Source: Candidatus Equibacterium intestinale (GTDB taxonomy: Bacteria > Bacteroidota > Bacteroidia > Bacteroidales > UBA932). Taken from it: a stretch of DNA of 9,329 nucleotides. The stretch lies in contig JAGHVP010000008.1 in the NCBI GenBank assembly GCA_018064305.1, forward strand, positions 1 to 9,329, in the 5' to 3' direction. The notes below the pieces were generated by a model that did no database searches, was not told the DNA's origin, and saw only the letters and a program-made list of their open reading frames with translations. Position numbers and translations under genes: made by a program. Shown in pieces: positions 6,489 through 9,329 of this stretch. How positions within the stretch are numbered: position 1 is the stretch's first letter; every line of letters begins with the position of its first letter.

Positions 6489-7411
6489 AGCCCCACCTCC
6501 ATTTGGTCTTTCAATTTCACCTTGTAACCTTCGTAGCCGACGATATAGGCACGGAATTCATTCTTGCCTGTCTCATATTGATACGACATGCCTGGTTCGT
6601 ACATGATAAGGTTCGACTGCAGGAAATGCCAAGTTACGGAAGCCTCCACCGAACTGCCGAAAAAGTCGGGAGCAGTGAATTCCACATTCTCAGGAAGTTT
6701 TATGTCCAGGATATGGCATTCGATGTACTGCGAAACGGTGAACTTCACATTTGACTTCCTCATCTGGTCGGAAATTGTGATTGTGGCCGACCTGCCGTTT
6801 GTAAGAGCTTTTATGTCTAGCAAAGATATCGGAGCGACGTCGTAATATATCTTCCTTTCTAGTCCGTTTTTCTCAATGCGGTTGAACTTGAGCCAGTCAT
6901 CCGACTTGGGTTCCACTACACGGACCGGGTCGACGGTGGAGGTGACTTCCAGGACAATCTCTCCACCTTCTCTGATCATAACGAAATCCCTGGGACCTGT
7001 GATTTTCAATACCGGGGTGTCAGGCAGACCGTCCTGGGATATGTGCAGGGTGTCTGTGGCTTTTTCAACATAGAAAATAATGTCGGCACTGCGGGCTGCG
7101 GACGAATCGTTGAGCCCGGCACTTATTTCATACATCTTGACCTCTGTCAGCTTAGGGTCTGACGAGCTTCCTTTCTTGTCGGATTCTGTCACTGTAAGCC
7201 AGTCAGCACCGGCAGGGAGAGTGAAACTTGCAGGTGCGGTGCCTGCAACCTTCACGGTAAAAGTACCGCCGGTATATGTAAACTGATTTGATTTCGGATT
7301 AATTTTCACAGCCCATTTTCCTCTTTGACCCGCAGGCCCAGGCTGATCCACCTTGCTGCAAGAAACTGCAGCAGACAGTATTACTAATATGATGAATGCT
7401 GCTCTTTTCAT
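6485..7411 (-). CDS. BACON-domain lipoprotein (two tandem domains)
   Basis: The 308-residue product has a signal peptide and lipobox (AVSC, Cys18). Two beta-sandwich repeats follow, residues 37-127 and 138-228. Each has the BACON hallmarks of a mid-domain ADWLTV or DDWLKF and a closing strand ending ISQDG or VSQYI. The remaining C-terminal 80 residues (PENVEFTAPDF onward) are beta-rich and unassigned. BACON domains are common in Bacteroidota envelope proteins and are thought to bind carbohydrate or mucin, or to act as spacers. The gene overlaps the protease stop by ATGA (7408-7411) and in turn overlaps the next gene, so its output is tied to both. Because C10 proteases often have an inhibitor or partner gene beside them, this could be the protease's partner, but it does not resemble the known propeptide-like inhibitors. 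Confidence 0.93.
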   Translation of the reverse strand: MKRAAFIILVILSAAVSCSKVDQPGPAGQRGKWAVKINPKSNQFTYTGGTFTVKVAGTAPASFTLPAGADWLTVTESDKKGSSSDPKLTEVKMYEISAGLNDSSAARSADIIFYVEKATDTLHISQDGLPDTPVLKITGPRDFVMIREGGEIVLEVTSTVDPVRVVEPKSDDWLKFNRIEKNGLERKIYYDVAPISLLDIKALTNGRSATITISDQMRKSNVKFTVSQYIECHILDIKLPENVEFTAPDFFGSSVEASVTWHFLQSNLIMYEPGMSYQYETGKNEFRAYIVGYEGYKVKLKDQMEVGL

Positions 7412-9120
7412 AGGCTTAAATAAAATCTGATTTGAATTGCTCCGTATAGGATTGTGACCAGATGCGGGTCGTATGTAGTAAGGCCGGAAGGGGTGAATGA
7501 TGCACTTCCGTCAACATTCTCTATCTCCACATCTTCGTCAAGCAGCACTCTCGCCTCGGGGAAAGTGGTGATTGTGACCATATTGTCTTCTGGATGATAT
7601 TCCAGCCAGCTGTTCTCTTCCAGCACAGACTTGTCGTCGAAAGCGTAATAATGGTGGCTTGACGCACCGCCGTAGCAATATGGCAGAGGAGTCCACTCTC
7701 CTGTCTCATAATCCTTGAAGAACGGTGCGAATCCTTCACCGGTCTGGTGCGAAGCAGGAACTGCAACATCTGAAAAGAATTCTGTCCTATACAATGCCAT
7801 TTTGTTGCCTGAGATGTGCCTTTCCTCAGAAACAATCCCGACAAGCTTTCCGTCAACTCCGATCTTTCCAACAGCGATTGTAATGTCGACTGGTGAATAA
7901 GCCTCCTGCCAGAGGTTGACCTCCACGGTGTTGTCTTCATGAGCCATGATGCCGTTGTAATACACCGGGAACTGAATCTCAGGAGCAGTGGAATCTGGCC
8001 GGCGGATATTTGTCCACATCGTGTGGTCGTAAGGGAATTCACCCAGGTCGGGAAAGGCATAGAAGCCGTCGGAAGAGCCGCCCCATCCGAAATTTACGTG
8101 GATCCTGCCTTCGCTGTCATATCCGTCAATGATGAAACAGTGCGACGATTTCCTGTCTCTTGCCGTGGCGGTGTACAGAACGGGCTGGTCTCTGTCTATC
8201 TCTTCGGCTATTCTGCGGTACCAACTCTCTGGTGTAAGATATATACCCGAATTGTATGACAGCGCTACAATGCTACGGTCGTAGTCCATATATCTTGAAA
8301 GTCCGTTGGCGGCACCGTCGGTATGTCCGCCGGAACTTCCAAGACCGTATTCCATCGATGCCATGAGTCCGGCGTCAAGCATAAGCTGCGCCACGGCATC
8401 TCTCTGTTCCCTGGTTTCGGATCCGTTATACTTCAGTGGCATCAGGTCCCATTTGTAGTCATAGTTGATTTCGTGCCCTTCAACCACCACGCCTTTTTCT
8501 GTCCTTGCATTTGGAAGAGTTCCGGACCCGCGCATAGGCCACTGGTGATATCTCATCAGGATTGCCGTAGCTGTTGCCACACAGCCGGTGAGGGTGCGTT
8601 TGCCATCTACCATAGGGCAGAAACCATTATAGGGGAATCCCTGGTCCCACTTTGCTGTCTCAAGGACATGCTGCCCAACTGCATCTGCCTTTGTGCGCGG
8701 CCCTTCCAGCCTCTGCCATTCACCTGTTATGGCGGAAGAAGGCGCGGCCTTGCTGCCGGCAGCTTTCATTATGCTTGCCCCAAGCTCGTCAAGCCACTCG
8801 CGGGCGGCATCGGGAACATTGTCAGGATTGAAAGATCCTTCATCAGAATATGCAAGGACCGGCTTCACTGCATCGTCAGCAGCCACAATCACGAATCCAC
8901 TGCCGTCAATAGAATTGAAAATATAATAGAGTCCTTCAGAATAGGATTTTGTAAGAGCGTTCTGGACAGGTTCCACCCGGGTGCCGGCATCAATCCGCTG
9001 TAAGAAGCTCTCTGCAACTTTCTTCGCCCTGCTGTATGTAACATTATCAGCATAAGAGCAGATAGAAAGAGCCAATAGGCAGCTGCACAACATTAATAAC
9101 CTTTTCATCACATCTGTCAT
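7408..9120 (-). CDS. Secreted C10-family (streptopain/interpain-type) cysteine protease
   Basis: This is a papain-fold cysteine protease of MEROPS family C10, like SpeB and interpain A. An N-terminal signal peptide (LLMLCSCLLALSICSYA, cut near residue 24) is followed by an inhibitory Spi-type prodomain (about 28-140, including GFVIVAADDAVKPVLAYS) and the catalytic domain (about 145-370). Cys180 in LTGCVATA and His327 in SSHCFIIDGY form the catalytic dyad, and NFGWGG (343-348) supplies the conserved Trp. All key residues are present, so it should be active after removal of the prodomain. The last 190 residues are beta-rich and unassigned; I see no clear type IX secretion C-terminal signal. It is the first gene of the operon. 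The first ATG (9120) gives MTDVMKRLLM, but ATG at 9108 gives a more typical signal peptide start (MKRLLM) and leaves 22 nt after the -7 element, so I favour 9108. Confidence 0.96.
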   Translation of the reverse strand: MTDVMKRLLMLCSCLLALSICSYADNVTYSRAKKVAESFLQRIDAGTRVEPVQNALTKSYSEGLYYIFNSIDGSGFVIVAADDAVKPVLAYSDEGSFNPDNVPDAAREWLDELGASIMKAAGSKAAPSSAITGEWQRLEGPRTKADAVGQHVLETAKWDQGFPYNGFCPMVDGKRTLTGCVATATAILMRYHQWPMRGSGTLPNARTEKGVVVEGHEINYDYKWDLMPLKYNGSETREQRDAVAQLMLDAGLMASMEYGLGSSGGHTDGAANGLSRYMDYDRSIVALSYNSGIYLTPESWYRRIAEEIDRDQPVLYTATARDRKSSHCFIIDGYDSEGRIHVNFGWGGSSDGFYAFPDLGEFPYDHTMWTNIRRPDSTAPEIQFPVYYNGIMAHEDNTVEVNLWQEAYSPVDITIAVGKIGVDGKLVGIVSEERHISGNKMALYRTEFFSDVAVPASHQTGEGFAPFFKDYETGEWTPLPYCYGGASSHHYYAFDDKSVLEENSWLEYHPEDNMVTITTFPEARVLLDEDVEIENVDGSASFTPSGLTTYDPHLVTILYGAIQIRFYLSL

Positions 9121-9130
9121 TTGAGCAACA

Positions 9131-9138
9131 CAAACTTA
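9131..9138 (-). promoter_or_regulatory. Candidate Bacteroidota -7 element of the protease operon
   Basis: On the minus strand TAAGTTTG matches TAnnTTTG exactly. It lies 10 nt before the ATG at 9120 and 22 nt before the ATG at 9108; the second distance fits a short normal leader better. The expected -33 TTTG is not evident. The IS110 element begins not far upstream, so its insertion may have replaced the upstream part of this promoter. Confidence 0.5.
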
Positions 9139-9177
9139 CATAAAATCTCGCGATTTCACGCCCGTTTATATAAAAAT

Positions 9178-9318
9178 CAAGACCACATCTTATCTTTGTT
9201 GGCGAGCGGACATCGCCTCCCGGCGCGCCGCAAAGTACTCTAATTTTTAACGGGCTCTAAGTCCCAAATATTTTAATGCCTATGCGACAAGTATGTGGTC
9301 TTGACGTTCACAAAGATA
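9178..9318. repeat. Two inverted repeats in crossed order around the transposase start
   Basis: CAAGACCACAT at 9178-9188 is the exact reverse complement of ATGTGGTCTTG at 9293-9303 (11 bp). TATCTTTGT at 9191-9199 is the exact reverse complement of ACAAAGATA at 9310-9318 (9 bp). The pairs are not nested: both left arms precede both right arms in the same order, so both together would form a pseudoknot-like arrangement, or two alternative folds. The right arms lie within the first codons of the transposase gene. Confidence 0.6.
9194..9235 (+). ncRNA. Structured non-coding DNA ahead of the IS110 transposase, possible bridge-RNA region
   Basis: A stem can be drawn from CTTTG plus GGCG (9194-9204) to CGCC plus CAAAG (9226-9235). 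Inside it are an alternative small hairpin, GGCGA (9201-9205) with TCGCC (9213-9217), and a perfect palindrome, CGGCGCGCCG (9221-9230). In IS110-group elements the non-coding stretch before the transposase encodes the bridge RNA that guides recombination. Here only about 137 nt lie between the protease promoter element and the transposase start, and the left end of the element cannot be located, so the assignment is tentative. In IS1111-type relatives the RNA lies at the other end. Confidence 0.3.
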
Positions 9319-9329
9319 GTGTGTTCGTC
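9276..9329 (+). CDS. IS110-family transposase, N-terminal fragment cut by the window edge
   Basis: The frame from ATG at 9276 (or ATG at 9282) reads MRQVCGLDVHKDSVFV and runs off the window. CGLDVHKDS is the N-terminal signature of IS110-family transposases, whose DEDD RuvC-like catalytic domain begins with this Asp. These enzymes carry out RNA-guided, recombinase-like insertion of a circular intermediate and leave no classic terminal inverted repeats. An in-frame stop at 9258-9260 limits the start to these two ATGs; 9282 gives the more usual N-terminus. It is transcribed away from the protease operon. Whether the gene is intact is unknown, because only 18 codons are visible. Confidence 0.85.
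   Translation, partial: MPMRQVCGLDVHKDSVFV

Larger units (their letters stand above)
9139..9329 (+). mobile_element. Left part of an IS110-family insertion sequence
   Basis: The presence of the transposase start (9276 onward) with about 137 bp of non-coding, hairpin-rich DNA before it indicates the left side of an IS110-type element inserted upstream of the protease operon. The exact boundary is not visible, since these elements lack clear terminal repeats; it lies somewhere between the protease -7 element and about 9200. The right end is outside the window. Confidence 0.6.

Noticed and set aside
7408..7970. Type IX secretion C-terminal domain on the protease
   Set aside because: The C-terminal 190 residues are beta-rich, but I see no recognisable conserved end motif of a sorting domain; the tail is left unassigned.
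8323..9003. 226-codon plus-strand open frame
   Set aside because: It is antisense to the catalytic and prodomain region of the C10 protease, whose motifs fix the true frame.

Overview
The window looks like a chromosomal segment from the phylum Bacteroidota, most likely order Bacteroidales. The evidence is a set of short-signal lipoproteins with Cys lipoboxes, a BACON-domain protein, a C10 (streptopain/interpain-type) cysteine protease, TAnnTTTG-type -7 promoter elements and no Shine-Dalgarno pattern. The genus cannot be fixed from this sequence.

Layout: (1) Bases 1-1518 hold no convincing intact gene. They are packed with inverted repeats: a long imperfect inverted repeat (178-397), then four successive pairs of palindromic modules (511-622, 707-822, 917-1047, 1094-1228). 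Within each pair the arms and module length are kept and the start-to-start distance is always 72-75 bp, but each pair has its own arm sequence. I do not recognise this as a known element class. (2) Bases 1519-9120 hold five minus-strand genes, transcribed from right to left: a secreted C10 protease, a two-domain BACON-like lipoprotein, a lipoprotein with a probable six-hairpin (alpha/alpha)6 fold, a beta-propeller-like lipoprotein, and a DUF2961 (GH172-type) lipoprotein. The first four are almost certainly one operon: two ATGA start/stop overlaps and one 4-nt gap. The DUF2961 gene is separated by 250 bp that contain the 3' end of a broken DnaQ-type exonuclease gene on the plus strand, so it was probably joined to the operon by a rearrangement and may have its own promoter. 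(3) Bases 9139-9329 hold the start of an IS110-family transposase gene on the plus strand, diverging from the protease operon, with structured non-coding DNA ahead of it.

Working together, the five genes look like a cell-envelope or secreted degradation locus: a protease to open a protein or glycoprotein substrate, a BACON protein for binding or as protease partner, and three lipoproteins with glycosidase-type folds. There is no SusC/SusD pair inside the window. The most unusual feature is the array of paired palindromes at the left; the most concrete evolutionary event is the exonuclease remnant at 3151-3303.
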